Positions 46,569 through 56,147 of a stretch of DNA of 64,000 nucleotides are shown here, piece after piece. Both the position numbers and the translations under genes were made by a program. Source of the DNA: CALXXL01 sp034926605 (GTDB lineage Bacteria; Verrucomicrobiota; Lentisphaeria; Victivallales; Victivallaceae); NCBI GenBank assembly GCA_034926605.1, contig JAYFQV010000012.1, positions 1-64,000 of the forward strand, written 5' to 3'. A model generated the notes under the pieces. It did not search any database. It saw only the letters and a program-made list of their open reading frames with translations, and was not told the DNA's origin. Position 1 is the stretch's first letter. The number at the start of each line of letters is the position of its first letter.

Positions 46569-47402
46569 ATGTCCAAGCGCATGGCGAAGATGGTGGAAAG
46601 GCACCACTGGCTCAAGCTGGTGCCCAACACACTGACTCTCGGCAACTCGATATGCGGTTTCGTGGCGATACTGTTCATGCTTAAAGTCTATGACATGCCG
46701 CCCAGCGAGGCGCTGCATATCTTCGCCATCAGCTCGTGGATCATAATCAGCGCAATGCTGTTCGACGTGTTCGACGGCTTTGCCGCCCGCGTGTTCAACG
46801 CGGTCAGCATGCACGGGCTTCAGATGGACTCGCTGGCGGACATGGTGACTTTCGGCGTGGCTCCCGCCACCGTCTGCGCGATCATGACCCACGTCCTGCG
46901 CGCGGACGCCATTCCGAGCTTGATCGTCTATTCGCTGTGTGCCGTTTATCTCGGCTGCGCCGCGTTGCGGCTGGCCACCTATAACGTCCGCGCCATGACC
47001 GGTGAAAAAGGAGGCGACAGCCGCTTCTTTTCCGGTCTGCCAACGCCCGGCGCGGCGGCGGGGGTCTGCTCGGTGGCGATGCTGCTGAACTATCTTTCGG
47101 TCAAGTATGCCTACAGCTATGCGGATATGAACCGCATTGCCCTTTATATCCCCGTTTATGCGGCGGTTCTGGGGTTGCTGATGGTCTCCAATATTCCGTT
47201 TCCCCACGCCGGCAAATGGTTTTTCACCGTTCACCGCAGCAAGAAACGGATGCTGCTGGCCGCCGTCATTCTGGCGGTGGTGGTGGTCTTCCGCACCCCC
47301 GGCATGTTCGCGGTGGTCAACACCTACATCTTCTTCGGGCCGCTGTTGACCCTGCTCAAAAAATGCCGCCGCAAACCGGGAGTCAAGCCATGCGTTTCCT
47401 GA
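46569..47402 (+). CDS. pssA: CDP-diacylglycerol-serine O-phosphatidyltransferase
   Basis: 277 residues, integral membrane enzyme with about eight helices. The CDP-alcohol phosphotransferase signature D-G-x2-A-R-x8-G-x3-D-x3-D is intact in FDVFDGFAARVFNAVS and HGLQMDSLADMVTFG. It makes phosphatidylserine, the substrate of the Psd encoded just upstream, so the pair forms the phosphatidylethanolamine branch. Its end overlaps the start of the epimerase gene by 13 bp. Confidence 0.95.
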   Translation: MSKRMAKMVERHHWLKLVPNTLTLGNSICGFVAILFMLKVYDMPPSEALHIFAISSWIIISAMLFDVFDGFAARVFNAVSMHGLQMDSLADMVTFGVAPATVCAIMTHVLRADAIPSLIVYSLCAVYLGCAALRLATYNVRAMTGEKGGDSRFFSGLPTPGAAAGVCSVAMLLNYLSVKYAYSYADMNRIALYIPVYAAVLGLLMVSNIPFPHAGKWFFTVHRSKKRMLLAAVILAVVVVFRTPGMFAVVNTYIFFGPLLTLLKKCRRKPGVKPCVS

Positions 47403-48367
47403 TAACCGGCGGCGCCGGGTTCATCGGCAGTCATCTGGCCGAGAAACTGCTGGCTTCTCCGGAAAACAGCGTGACGGCCGTCGATAATTTTTCCACCGGC
47501 AGCCGGGGCAACCTGATCAATCTGGAACCTAATCCCCGGTTCACGCTGATCGAAGGCGACATTCTCACTTTGGATTCGCTCGAATCCCTGATCGCCGAAG
47601 CCGACGTGGTCTATCATCTCGCGGCGGCGGTGGGCGTGGAGCTGGTGGTGCATGATCCCGTGCATACCCTTGCCACCAACGTCCACGGTTCCAGCCGCGT
47701 GCTGGAGTTTGCCGCCGCCCACCGCAGGCGCACCATCATCGCCTCGTCGAGCGAAGTCTACGGCAAAAGCCGCAAGACCAGCTTTGAGGAGACCGACGAC
47801 CTGATTATCGGAGCGCCCACCCGTTCGCGCTGGAGCTATGCCTGCAGCAAGCTGATCGATGAATTTTTCCTGATGGCCTACGTCCGCAACTGCGATTTCC
47901 CCGGCACGGTGGTGCGTTTCTTCAACACCGTCGGCCCGCGGCAGATCGGCCAGTACGGCATGGTGGTGCCGCGCTTCGTTTCCGCCGCGCTGGCGGGAGA
48001 GCCGCTGAAAGTGTTCGGAACCGGCCACCAGAGCCGCTGTTTCTGTCATGTGTACGACACGGTGCGGGCTCTGACCGGTCTGGCCGACTGCCCGGCTTCG
48101 CACGGCGAGATATACAATATCGGGTCGCAGGAGTCGGTTTCCATGCTGGAACTGGCCGGAATCGTGATTTCACAGCTGGGCAGCAGTTCGAAGATCGAGA
48201 TGGTGCCGTATGATGTGGCCTATCAGAAGGGATTTGAGGACATGCTGCGCCGTCTGCCGGAAACCGCGAAAATCCGCGAACTGCTCGGCTGGCGGCCGGA
48301 ACACAACCTGGCGCAGATCATCAACGATGTTGCGGACTGCATTCGCGGGAACCGTTCCACCTGCTGA
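47390..48367 (+). CDS. NAD-dependent nucleotide-sugar epimerase/dehydratase (SDR)
   Basis: 325 residues. The Rossmann motif GGAGFIGSHLAEKL opens the protein, followed by VYHLAAAVGVELVVHDP, the catalytic SSSEVYGKS and YACSKLIDE (Tyr-x3-Lys), and RFFNTVGPRQIGQYGMVVPR. The pattern is closest to UDP-glucuronate decarboxylase or UDP-glucose epimerase-like enzymes; the sugar is uncertain. ATG 47390 lies inside pssA. The last 47 bp overlap the convergent CYTH gene. Confidence 0.88.
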   Translation: MRFLITGGAGFIGSHLAEKLLASPENSVTAVDNFSTGSRGNLINLEPNPRFTLIEGDILTLDSLESLIAEADVVYHLAAAVGVELVVHDPVHTLATNVHGSSRVLEFAAAHRRRTIIASSSEVYGKSRKTSFEETDDLIIGAPTRSRWSYACSKLIDEFFLMAYVRNCDFPGTVVRFFNTVGPRQIGQYGMVVPRFVSAALAGEPLKVFGTGHQSRCFCHVYDTVRALTGLADCPASHGEIYNIGSQESVSMLELAGIVISQLGSSSKIEMVPYDVAYQKGFEDMLRRLPETAKIRELLGWRPEHNLAQIINDVADCIRGNRSTC

Positions 48368-48824
48368 ACGGCAGTTCGGACAGGGCGCCGTTGTAATAAC
48401 AGCGTTTCCCGGTGACTTCCTCCGTCACGAAATCCGGCAGTTCCACCTTGTCGGCCTCCGATTCCAGCTCGACCTCGGCTACAATCAAACCGGCGTTCGC
48501 CCCCTCGAACACATCGACTTCCCATATGTGGTCGGCAAACGGAATCTCGTAGCGGCTTTTTTCCACCACTCCGCCGCAGAATTCCGCAAGCATGTTTTCC
48601 GCGTCGGAAACCGGTATTTCGTATTCGTATTCGCTGCGTGACAGCCCTGTGATCGGGCCTTTTAAGGTGAGATAGGCATATCTTCCGGCCACTCTGACTC
48701 TGGCCGTGAGCCGATCGGTTCTGGCCATATATCCCTGAATCATCCTGACCGGGGCAATCCCGGCGGCGGCGGCCTCGAACCGCGATTTGTCCACCAGAAA
48801 CTTGCGTTCGATCTCCACGCCCAT
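48321..48824 (-). CDS. CYTH domain protein (class IV adenylate cyclase/triphosphatase-like)
   Basis: 167 residues. The CYTH tunnel-fold motif EIERKFLV stands at the N-terminus, followed by the charged tunnel residues TARVRVAG, YLTLKGP, SRSEYEYEIP and EVDVFEG. Bacterial members are usually inorganic triphosphatases; cyclase activity is rarer. It ends inside the epimerase gene, on the opposite strand. It starts 2 bp downstream of the stop of the GT9 gene. Confidence 0.87.
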   Translation of the reverse strand: MGVEIERKFLVDKSRFEAAAAGIAPVRMIQGYMARTDRLTARVRVAGRYAYLTLKGPITGLSRSEYEYEIPVSDAENMLAEFCGGVVEKSRYEIPFADHIWEVDVFEGANAGLIVAEVELESEADKVELPDFVTEEVTGKRCYYNGALSELPFSRWNGSRECSPQHR

Positions 48825-48826
48825 GA

Positions 48827-49945
48827 CTACTGCGCCTTAAGAATTGCTTCAAGTTCCGAGATAACCGCTTCCGGCGGCACCTCGTTCATGCAGTGCGGCA
48901 CGCGATGGCGCAGGCACCGGCGGTGGAGGCACGGACTGCACGGAAGATCCGCGGTCACTCCGCTCCAGTTGGTGGCCACCGGGAAGGTGGCGGTGGCGTC
49001 GGTGGAGCCGAACACCGCCACGCCCGGCAGACCGAGGGCGGCGGCGAAATGCATGACTCCGGAATCGTTGGCGATGCAGGCGCGCGCCCCGGCCAGCAGA
49101 GAGGCGAGGGCGGCAAGATCGGTTTTTCCGCACAGATTGTCCACTTGCTCCGGCGGCAGATGGGCGGCGACTTCTTCGGCGATACGCACTTCGGAGGCGC
49201 CGCCGACGATTGCCACCCGGCGGGTTTCGCCGCCGGAAAGATAGCGCCCGGCCACCAGTGCAAACCCGGCCGACGGCCAGCGTTTTGCCGCGCCGTAGGC
49301 CGCTCCCGGCGCCAGCACCAGCGTATCGGCTCGGCCGGGCTCGGGGGAAACCTGGAACTTCGGCATCTCGCCCGTCCACGGCAGACCGCCGAGCGCCTCG
49401 GCCATTGCCGCATATACCCGCGCCTGATGCATGTGGCTGACCACGCCTTTGCGCCGTTTCGGAAATACGAACGGGAAGTTAAGCAGGAACGAACGGCAAC
49501 GGGCGGCCGCGCCGTAGCGGGGAAAAACCCCGGCGCGCCGGAAATACCAGGCGTCGCGCAGTGAATTGTTGAACAGAAGCCCGCAGTCGGCTTTCACCGC
49601 CGCCAGATTCTCGATGTCCTCGTTCGTCCATTTGCGATGAGGCGAGGACAGCGTTACGGTTTGATCGATAATATCGGTCAACGCCGTCAGTCCGGCCACC
49701 GCCGGGGGCGCCACCGCCACGATCCGGCTGAACCGGCCGCGCAGCTGGAGAACCGCCGGCAGCGCCATAACGGCGTCGCCGAGATGGTTCGGGAACCTCA
49801 CCGCCAGCGTACCTCCGGCCGGAACGCCGCCCGCGCGCGGCAATGCCGGCGGCGGATCGAGTTCCAGCGGCTTCAGCCGGACGGTCTGCGGTTTAGAACA
49901 GCAGGGAATTGTCCGGGTTAAAATGCTCGTAATTTTTGACTGCAT
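48827..49945 (-). CDS. Glycosyltransferase family 9 (heptosyltransferase-like)
   Basis: 372 residues. The GT9 motifs are RFPNHLGDAVMALPAV near the N-terminus, VLAPGAAYGAAKRWP at the second domain, and CIANDSGVMHFAAALGLPGVAVFG. A cysteine-rich CSPCLHRRCLRHR segment follows, as in WaaF-type enzymes. It likely adds heptose in the lipopolysaccharide core. The start overlaps the preceding lipoprotein gene by 53 bp, which is unusually long; a later start inside the first 35 residues is possible. Confidence 0.88.
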   Translation of the reverse strand: MQSKITSILTRTIPCCSKPQTVRLKPLELDPPPALPRAGGVPAGGTLAVRFPNHLGDAVMALPAVLQLRGRFSRIVAVAPPAVAGLTALTDIIDQTVTLSSPHRKWTNEDIENLAAVKADCGLLFNNSLRDAWYFRRAGVFPRYGAAARCRSFLLNFPFVFPKRRKGVVSHMHQARVYAAMAEALGGLPWTGEMPKFQVSPEPGRADTLVLAPGAAYGAAKRWPSAGFALVAGRYLSGGETRRVAIVGGASEVRIAEEVAAHLPPEQVDNLCGKTDLAALASLLAGARACIANDSGVMHFAAALGLPGVAVFGSTDATATFPVATNWSGVTADLPCSPCLHRRCLRHRVPHCMNEVPPEAVISELEAILKAQ

Positions 49946-50417
49946 GCTCTTTTATGCCGTTGGCGGTTATTTCATCTAGTTTGACGTTGCAGCGCACCCA
50001 CTCCTCGGAAGGCTTGTTGTCGCGCATTTCCAGCTTCTGGGTAAAGACGGTGTAATAGGCGCCGTCGAGCATCATGAGCAGCCGATCGGTATGGCCGCAC
50101 ATCGCCACCCAGTGGGTCATTCCGGCGTGGTTGAGCTTGAAATAGACATTGTAGTAGCCGGGATCGTCCTTGGCCGGGGTGATTTCCGCATCCATGATAT
50201 GTTTGGAGTCGAAGAACTGGTTCTTGTTGAACCAGTACACTTTGCCGGTCACCGGGTCGCGGGCTTCCTGTTCGAGCAGTTCGGCCTGGCCGGGATGGCT
50301 CAGCACTTCGTAGAAAGCAATAACATAGGAAGGTTTGTATTGGGCGGCCTCGATGGCCTTGCAGCCGCACAGCGCAACCGTCGCGCCGAGCAGCGCGGCA
50401 ATGATCATTCTTGACAT
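49893..50417 (-). CDS. Putative lipoprotein of unknown function
   Basis: 174 residues. A signal with the lipobox VALCGC (Cys at about residue 19) precedes a conserved-looking region (YVIAFYEVLSHPGQAELLEQEARD, split by family-unlike spacing) that ends FNPDNSLLF. GGAGGAG is 9 bp before ATG 50417. The gene lies just upstream of the GT9 gene and overlaps it, so they are in one transcript. No function is known to me. Confidence 0.72.
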   Translation of the reverse strand: MSRMIIAALLGATVALCGCKAIEAAQYKPSYVIAFYEVLSHPGQAELLEQEARDPVTGKVYWFNKNQFFDSKHIMDAEITPAKDDPGYYNVYFKLNHAGMTHWVAMCGHTDRLLMMLDGAYYTVFTQKLEMRDNKPSEEWVRCNVKLDEITANGIKEHAVKNYEHFNPDNSLLF

Positions 50418-50586
50418 CGTGGAAAACTCCTCCATATATTATAAAAAAATACAAGACGGCTTTGAAATAATATACACTGTTTTGCAGTACATGCCAATTA
50501 TTGACCGGTTTTTTGAAGTTTTTGTTCCGCCTGTCTTGAAAACTCGGCAAAAATCGATATTGTATCTGAAGAACAAGGAGTTTTTA

Positions 50587-51990
50587 ATGGACTGCAACAA
50601 ACTTTACTCGATGCTCGAACGCCACGGCCAGCAGAAGCTACTGCGCTTCTGGAACGAACTGGACTATGCCGGGAGGGAAAAACTCTCCTCGCAGATACAG
50701 GCCCTTGATTTTGCCAATTTGGATGATCTTATCGATAAATATGTTATGCATAAACCCACCCCGCCGATGCCGGCCAAGTTCGATCCGGCGCCGTTCTTCC
50801 CGCTGGTGCCGCCGGACGAGAATACTGCGGCCTATTACGAGAAAGCGGTGGAAGTGGGCGAGTCGCTGCTGCGGGCCGGCAAGGTGGCGGTGCTTACCGT
50901 CGCCGGAGGGCAGGGCACCCGGCTCGGGTTCGACGGCCCCAAGGGCACCTATCCGATCGGCCCGGTAAGCGAAAAGACCTTGTTCAACTTCTTCGCCGAC
51001 GCGATCGCGCGCAACCAGCAGAAATACGGCGCGCGAATTTCCTGGTACATAATGACCAGCATCCTCAACAACGACGCCACCGTTAAGTTCTTCAAATCCC
51101 GCAACTATTTCGGTCTGGCGCCGGAACAGGTGATCTTTTTCGTGCAGGGCACCATGCCGGCCATCGGGTACGACGGCAAGCTGCTGCTCGCCGAAAAATC
51201 GTCGCTGGCGCTTTCGCCGGACGGCCACGGCGGCACCCTGTGGGCGCTGCGCGTCTCCGGTGCGCTGGACAGGATGGCGGCCGACGGCGTGGAGTATATC
51301 TCCTATTTTCAGGTGGACAATCCGCTGGTGCCGGTGGTCGACCCCAAATTCATCGGGCTGCACTCTCTCGAGAAGGCGCAGATCAGCGCCATTTCGCTTT
51401 CCAAGACCGGGCCGTTCGAAAAACTCGGCAACTTCTGTACCGCCGACGGACACGTCTGGATCATCGAATACAGCGACCTTGCCGACGAACTGGCCGAAAG
51501 CCGCAACCCGGACGGTTCGCTCCGCTTCGTGGCCGGGAGTCCGGCGATCCATGTGATAAACCGCGACTTCATAGAACGGCTCACCCGCGACGGCAAACCG
51601 AGCCTGCCCTGGCACCGTGCCGACAAGAAAGTGCCGTTCATCGACGACTCAGGCAATCTGGTCTCCCCCGACAAGCCCAATGCAGTCAAGCTGGAATCGT
51701 TCATCTTCGACGCGCTGCCGATGGCCGACCGCGTGATGCTGCTGGAAGCCGACCGCGCCGAAGAGTTCGCCCCCACCAAAAACGCCACCGGCGTCGATTC
51801 CGCGGAGTCCTGCCGGGCGATGATCGTGGCGCAGGCAAAACGCCGCCTGAAAGCCGCGGGAGTGGACGTTTCAAAGGCAGGAATAGTGGAAATATCTCCG
51901 CGTGTGGCAGTGAACGACGCCGATGTGGCCGAATACTGCGCCGCGCATAACATCACCGAAATCGTCGGCGAAAAAATATATCTGGAATAG
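50587..51990 (+). CDS. UDP-sugar pyrophosphorylase (UDPGP family, UAP-like)
   Basis: 467 residues. The nucleotide-binding loop LTVAGGQGTRLGFDGPKGTYPIG (read in two parts around GTRLG) is diagnostic of the eukaryote-type UDP-N-acetylglucosamine/UDP-galactose/UDP-glucose pyrophosphorylases, unlike the usual bacterial GlmU or GalU. Other sites are SPDGHGGTLWAL, FQVDNPLVPVVDP and VKLESFIFDALP. It makes UDP-sugars from UTP and a sugar-1-phosphate. Translation starts at ATG 50587 with AAGGAG 7 bp upstream; TTGAAA (50536-50541) with TATTGT (50558-50563) may be the promoter. Confidence 0.9.
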   Translation: MDCNKLYSMLERHGQQKLLRFWNELDYAGREKLSSQIQALDFANLDDLIDKYVMHKPTPPMPAKFDPAPFFPLVPPDENTAAYYEKAVEVGESLLRAGKVAVLTVAGGQGTRLGFDGPKGTYPIGPVSEKTLFNFFADAIARNQQKYGARISWYIMTSILNNDATVKFFKSRNYFGLAPEQVIFFVQGTMPAIGYDGKLLLAEKSSLALSPDGHGGTLWALRVSGALDRMAADGVEYISYFQVDNPLVPVVDPKFIGLHSLEKAQISAISLSKTGPFEKLGNFCTADGHVWIIEYSDLADELAESRNPDGSLRFVAGSPAIHVINRDFIERLTRDGKPSLPWHRADKKVPFIDDSGNLVSPDKPNAVKLESFIFDALPMADRVMLLEADRAEEFAPTKNATGVDSAESCRAMIVAQAKRRLKAAGVDVSKAGIVEISPRVAVNDADVAEYCAAHNITEIVGEKIYLE

Positions 51991-52001
51991 AGGAAAAATT
52001 C

Positions 52002-52352
52002 ATGGCCGATCTGCGCATATTCGAACTTGCGATCGATGACATCGCAATAGACCCCCGGGGTTGCTCGGAGCTGGTGAACCGCACGCTCGTGCGCGGTTCC
52101 TCCCGCCGCCGCGTCTCCGGCATGTGCGCGGATGACCGTTATGTTTATCTGAGCCTGGAGCGAAAACCGCCGGAGGCGGGGCCGCAGATATGCCGTTTCG
52201 CCGAACTAAGCAGCCTGAACCCGGACGAAATCGCCGGCGGCATCATGGCCCGCTACAACGCCGGGTTTACCACCATCGGGTCGTTCATGGCCGGCGGCCG
52301 GCTGTGGGCGCTCTTCGCCCGCGACAATGCGGGGAAGGGCGCCGCCAGATGA
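52002..52352 (+). CDS. Hypothetical protein, coupled to ftsW-like gene
   Basis: 116 residues, lacking signal peptide or membrane segments. It has a beta-strand-rich layout with GSSRRRVSGMCADDRYVYLS and ends at an ATGA overlap with the ftsW-like gene. Position between a UDP-sugar pyrophosphorylase and peptidoglycan genes is suggestive of envelope metabolism but nothing more can be said. Confidence 0.65.
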   Translation: MADLRIFELAIDDIAIDPRGCSELVNRTLVRGSSRRRVSGMCADDRYVYLSLERKPPEAGPQICRFAELSSLNPDEIAGGIMARYNAGFTTIGSFMAGGRLWALFARDNAGKGAAR

Positions 52353-53575
52353 GGAGCATCATCGCCCGCGGCGGGCGCATCCAGCCGATCACCGGCGACA
52401 CCCGGGCCGACGAAATCATCGATCCGGCCGCGGTCACCCGAGTGACCGCCTATGCCTGCGGACTGGTCATCACCACCGCCGCCATACTTCTTTTTGGGCT
52501 TACCATGCTCTATTCCGCCACCTTCCAGACCGACGGAACCCACTACTTTTACGCCCAGTTGATGTGGATGGCCGTCACCCTTTGCGTGGGAATCGGCATG
52601 TTCGCTATCGGCTACCGGATGCTGGCGGAGTATTCACCCGTTCTGCTGTTCCTGACCGGCGTATTGCTGGTTGCCGCCGTGGTTTTCTATCCGCCCATCA
52701 ACGGCGCCTACCGCTGGCTTAAATTCGCGGTCGGCGGCATTTCGGTCAATATCCAGCCTTCCGAGCTGGTGAAGGTTTTTCTGCCGCTCTATGTGGGAAA
52801 ATATTGTGCGGATAACTTCCGCACAATCTCCAGCATGTTCGCCCGGCACGGCGCCTGGTTCCCGGTCGGCGTGACCGTGATGATGTGCGGACTGGTGGTG
52901 ATCGGGCGCGACCTCGGCACCACGCTGCTGATCTTCTCCGCCAGCATGCTGATATTGTTCGTGGCCGGCCTCCGCCTGCGATGGTATGTGTTCCCGCTGC
53001 TGGGCGCGGTGGGGCTGTTTTTTCTGATCAAGGCCTTCGACCCGATGCGCTGGGCGCGGCTGACCAGTTTCCTCGACCCCGAACTGCATCAGGAGGACAC
53101 CGGCTACCAGCTGTGGAACTCGATTATGGCCTTGGGGTCGGGCTCTTGGACCGGGCTCGGATTCATGGCTGGCCGGTTCAAGGCGGCCTATCTGCCGGAA
53201 AAACACACCGACTTCATTTTGGCGGTTATCGGCGAGGAGCTCGGGCTGATCGGGCTGATCGCGGTAATAGTCGCATATATGTGCTTCACCTTTTTTGCAT
53301 TGAAGATCAGTTTCGCCTCGAACAGCCGACAGGGGCTGTTCACCGGAGTGGGCATAACGTTCACCGTGATATTGCAGGCGCTGATAAATATCGGCGTGGT
53401 CTCCGGCGCACTGCCGACCAAGGGCATCCCCGCCCCGCTGTTGAGCTACGGAGGCAGCAGCCTGATGATGTGCGGCATGGCGCTGGCCGTGCTGCTGAAC
53501 ATCGCCGCCGACACCGCGTCTCCGGACATCAACGCCAGAATGTGGAGAAAAATTTTCGGAAGAAAGAAGGCGTGA
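52349..53575 (+). CDS. ftsW: FtsW/RodA/SpoVE-family peptidoglycan polymerase
   Basis: 408 residues with about ten transmembrane helices. SEDS-family motifs: NGAYRWLKFAVGGISVNIQPSE (family NGxxxWI...Q), the catalytic-region GRDLGTTLLIF, AYLPEKHTDFILAVIGEE and the terminal LPTKGIPAPLLSYGGSS, which is FtsW-like. As a SEDS glycosyltransferase it polymerises lipid II at the septum. The murG gene follows by 1 bp, which supports FtsW over RodA. The ATG overlaps the previous stop. Confidence 0.9.
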   Translation: MRSIIARGGRIQPITGDTRADEIIDPAAVTRVTAYACGLVITTAAILLFGLTMLYSATFQTDGTHYFYAQLMWMAVTLCVGIGMFAIGYRMLAEYSPVLLFLTGVLLVAAVVFYPPINGAYRWLKFAVGGISVNIQPSELVKVFLPLYVGKYCADNFRTISSMFARHGAWFPVGVTVMMCGLVVIGRDLGTTLLIFSASMLILFVAGLRLRWYVFPLLGAVGLFFLIKAFDPMRWARLTSFLDPELHQEDTGYQLWNSIMALGSGSWTGLGFMAGRFKAAYLPEKHTDFILAVIGEELGLIGLIAVIVAYMCFTFFALKISFASNSRQGLFTGVGITFTVILQALINIGVVSGALPTKGIPAPLLSYGGSSLMMCGMALAVLLNIAADTASPDINARMWRKIFGRKKA

Positions 53576-53576
53576 A

Positions 53577-54689
53577 ATGAAACTTGTAATCAGCTGCGGC
53601 GGTACCGGCGGCCATTTTTACCCCGGCCTCAGCATCGCCCGGCGCCTGCGCGAACGGGGAGGGGAGGTGGTGCTGCTGCTGAGCGGGATCAACTCGACGG
53701 CTCAGACCACCGCCGCCAGGGCGGCCGGCATCACGGCGGAAGAACTGCCGCCGATGCCCAATCCCTACGGTATCGCCAACTTCCTGCACTTTGCCAGGGG
53801 ATTCTGCGGCGGATACCGCAATTCCTCGCGCATGCTGCGCGATTTCAAGCCGGACGCCTATCTGGGCATGGGGTCGTTTACCTCTCTGCCCACCCTGATC
53901 GCCGCCAGACGCCGCCGGATTCCGATATTCCTGCACGACGGCAATGCCCGCATCGGCCGTGCAAACCGCGTTCTGAGCCGCTATGCGCGGCTCCTGTTCG
54001 GAGCCTATGCTCCGGTCAACCGCGGCGCGCTGCACTGCGGATTCGAACTTTCCGGCATGCCGTTGCGCCCGGAGCTGGCGGAGTTCAAAGGCGACCGGGC
54101 GGAGGCTGCGGCAAAACTTAACAAGACTTATGAGTGGGACCTCGATCCCTCGAAAGTGACCATACTGGTAATGGGCGGCAGTCAGGGGGCGCGCACCATA
54201 AATCTGTCCACTGCGGCGGCCGTGTCGCGGCTTTCCAAGATCAACCGGAATTTCCAGCTCATCCACCTCTGCGGCGGGAGACTTCTCAAGGAGACCGAAC
54301 AGCTTTACAACACTCTCGATTGCAAAGTGTTCATCCAGCCGCTGTCGGTATGGATGGCCGAGCTGTATACCGTGGCCGACGCCGTGGTAAGCCGGGCGGG
54401 GGGCAGCTCGGTGGCGGAAATGTCATCGTTCGGCCGTTACGGTGTGCTCTGCCCCTATCCGTTCGCCGCCGAGCTGCACCAGAACGACAACGCCGCCGCC
54501 ATGGCCGCCACCGGCGCGGCCGAGATCATTGAGAACTCCGCGCTTTCCGAAGACGCCATGTTCGAAATCCTTTCGCGCCTGATCTCCGCGCCGGAGGAAT
54601 ACCGCAAGCGCGGCGAACAGGGTAAAACCGGTCTGCACCGCGCCGCCGCCGATTTTATCATAGACCGTATCGAAGCGTCCCTGCAATAA
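53577..54689 (+). CDS. murG: UDP-N-acetylglucosamine:undecaprenyl-PP-MurNAc-pentapeptide GlcNAc transferase
   Basis: 370 residues. It converts lipid I to lipid II on the cytoplasmic face of the membrane. Two GT-B domains: CGGTGGHFYPGLSIARRL at the N-terminus with the dinucleotide/lipid loop, then LGMGSFTSLPTLIAA, MGGSQGARTIN and SRAGGSSVAEMSSFG, the GT28 signature for UDP-GlcNAc binding, and PYPFAAELHQNDNAA. It lies 1 bp after ftsW and is the last gene of this unit. Confidence 0.95.
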   Translation: MKLVISCGGTGGHFYPGLSIARRLRERGGEVVLLLSGINSTAQTTAARAAGITAEELPPMPNPYGIANFLHFARGFCGGYRNSSRMLRDFKPDAYLGMGSFTSLPTLIAARRRRIPIFLHDGNARIGRANRVLSRYARLLFGAYAPVNRGALHCGFELSGMPLRPELAEFKGDRAEAAAKLNKTYEWDLDPSKVTILVMGGSQGARTINLSTAAAVSRLSKINRNFQLIHLCGGRLLKETEQLYNTLDCKVFIQPLSVWMAELYTVADAVVSRAGGSSVAEMSSFGRYGVLCPYPFAAELHQNDNAAAMAATGAAEIIENSALSEDAMFEILSRLISAPEEYRKRGEQGKTGLHRAAADFIIDRIEASLQ

Positions 54690-54716
54690 AAAAAGCCGAC
54701 CTCGCGGCCGGCCTTT
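54688..54716 (-). terminator. Terminator of the minus-strand membrane protein
   Basis: On the minus strand AAAGGCCGGCC pairs with GGTCGGCTTT with one mismatch and one bulge, followed by seven T. It lies between the stops of murG and the convergent gene. Confidence 0.6.
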
Positions 54717-54730
54717 ATCGATCTTGCCAA

Positions 54731-55969
54731 CTATTTTTCGGCGTCCTTCTTCGAGGGCGCCTTTTTTGCGCCGCCGCGGCCGCCTCGTTTGGCGGGCTTC
54801 TTTTCCGGTTTTGCCTCATCTGCCGGGGCGGCGGCAGGTTCCACGGCCTCCGGTTCCGCCTGCTTTGTCTCAGTCGGTGCGGGGGAGGGGGCGGCAGCCG
54901 CCGGTTTCTTCTCTTCGGCGGGTTCGGCTTTGGCGTGCAGAGGAGATTCGCTCTTGGATTTGCCTTCCTGAGTAGCATCCTCGACCCAGTTCTCATGCCC
55001 CTCCAGATGGAAGAAAGTGGTCTTGTCGGGATTCAGTGCAAACTTTTCCTGCTCGATCACGCGATTTACGAAAGTGATGTCATTGGGGGAGGCGGGGGTG
55101 TCACTATCCTCGTCGATCGCGTCGCCGCGAACGATGAAGAACCAGCCGAACAACGCGGCCGCCACCAGGAACCAGGCCCCGGTCACCACGCTGTACGACA
55201 GATCGTTGCCGATCAGCCCGGCCAGGCAGACCACCACCGCGATAATCCCGCCGGCCACCAGTTTGCGCGATAGCGAGAGGCGCAGCAGCACATAGATGCC
55301 CGTGGCGTAGAGAATGCCGTTGACGGCAATTATTATGATCTTGTCAAGCGACGCCGGCAGTGCGGGGAAAAGCATGAATATGCTGGAGGCCACTTGGCCG
55401 GGTGTATTGATCATCTCCCACCGGGGAAAGTCGCGCATCGGGAACATGGAAATGTTGATCCCGCACCACAGCACGAACATCCACCACGCAAAACCGGCGG
55501 CAAGTCCCCACTTGCGGGCGGTGAATAATGAAATTCCGCAGAAAGCGACCAGATAGTAGCCCAGCGGAGCCAGATAAGCGAGGCAATACCCCCATCCCAG
55601 CCATGTCCGGCGGCAGCACAGCGCCAAAACGATGGACGCGGCCACATAGACGCCGAACCATCCGATGGTGATATATTTCCATTTCTTAGAGGCGGCAAGG
55701 AATGCGAAAACCGCGATTCCTAGCAGTGTTGAGCTGGTAAGGATTATTGTATAGAAGAGTATAGGGGTGACGCTGCTCAGGTGATGATAATAGGCCGGAA
55801 ACCCGGTGGCGGCGATAGTCGCCTGATAGAACCGGCCGCTGCGGGCGAGGGGGATGCCGGCGGCGTTGATCGAGCTGCACACCTGCGGCCAAAAAATCAG
55901 CAATGCCGCCCATCCGATACCGGCGATCAGAGCGACCGCCAGCCAAAGTCCGTTGATTTTGCGTTTCAT
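54731..55969 (-). CDS. Membrane protein with Ala/Pro/Lys-rich C-terminal tail
   Basis: 412 residues. About nine hydrophobic helices cover residues 7-290, followed by a soluble part (SPNDITFVNRVIEQEK) and a final 80-residue low-complexity tail rich in Ala, Pro, Glu and Lys that ends KKAPSKKDAEK. AAGGGAA precedes ATG 55969 by 5 bp. The upstream in-frame ATG at 56026 would add a leader with no site. No transporter family is recognised. The tail resembles cytoplasmic charged extensions of some PVC-group membrane proteins. Confidence 0.7.
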   Translation of the reverse strand: MKRKINGLWLAVALIAGIGWAALLIFWPQVCSSINAAGIPLARSGRFYQATIAATGFPAYYHHLSSVTPILFYTIILTSSTLLGIAVFAFLAASKKWKYITIGWFGVYVAASIVLALCCRRTWLGWGYCLAYLAPLGYYLVAFCGISLFTARKWGLAAGFAWWMFVLWCGINISMFPMRDFPRWEMINTPGQVASSIFMLFPALPASLDKIIIIAVNGILYATGIYVLLRLSLSRKLVAGGIIAVVVCLAGLIGNDLSYSVVTGAWFLVAAALFGWFFIVRGDAIDEDSDTPASPNDITFVNRVIEQEKFALNPDKTTFFHLEGHENWVEDATQEGKSKSESPLHAKAEPAEEKKPAAAAPSPAPTETKQAEPEAVEPAAAPADEAKPEKKPAKRGGRGGAKKAPSKKDAEK

Positions 55970-56147
55970 CCGAGTTCCCTTCTTTCTGCCTTTCATTGTT
56001 GAGATAAAGTAAATCCAATATCGCAAAATGTCAAGTTGCGACCAAAAGTTATTGCAAAGTTGTTAACAGCCGCTGTTGTTATCAGGCATAAAGCCATGTC
56101 CACGTTAATGTTATCATTATCGAAAACCATCCGTACGCCAACCATAA

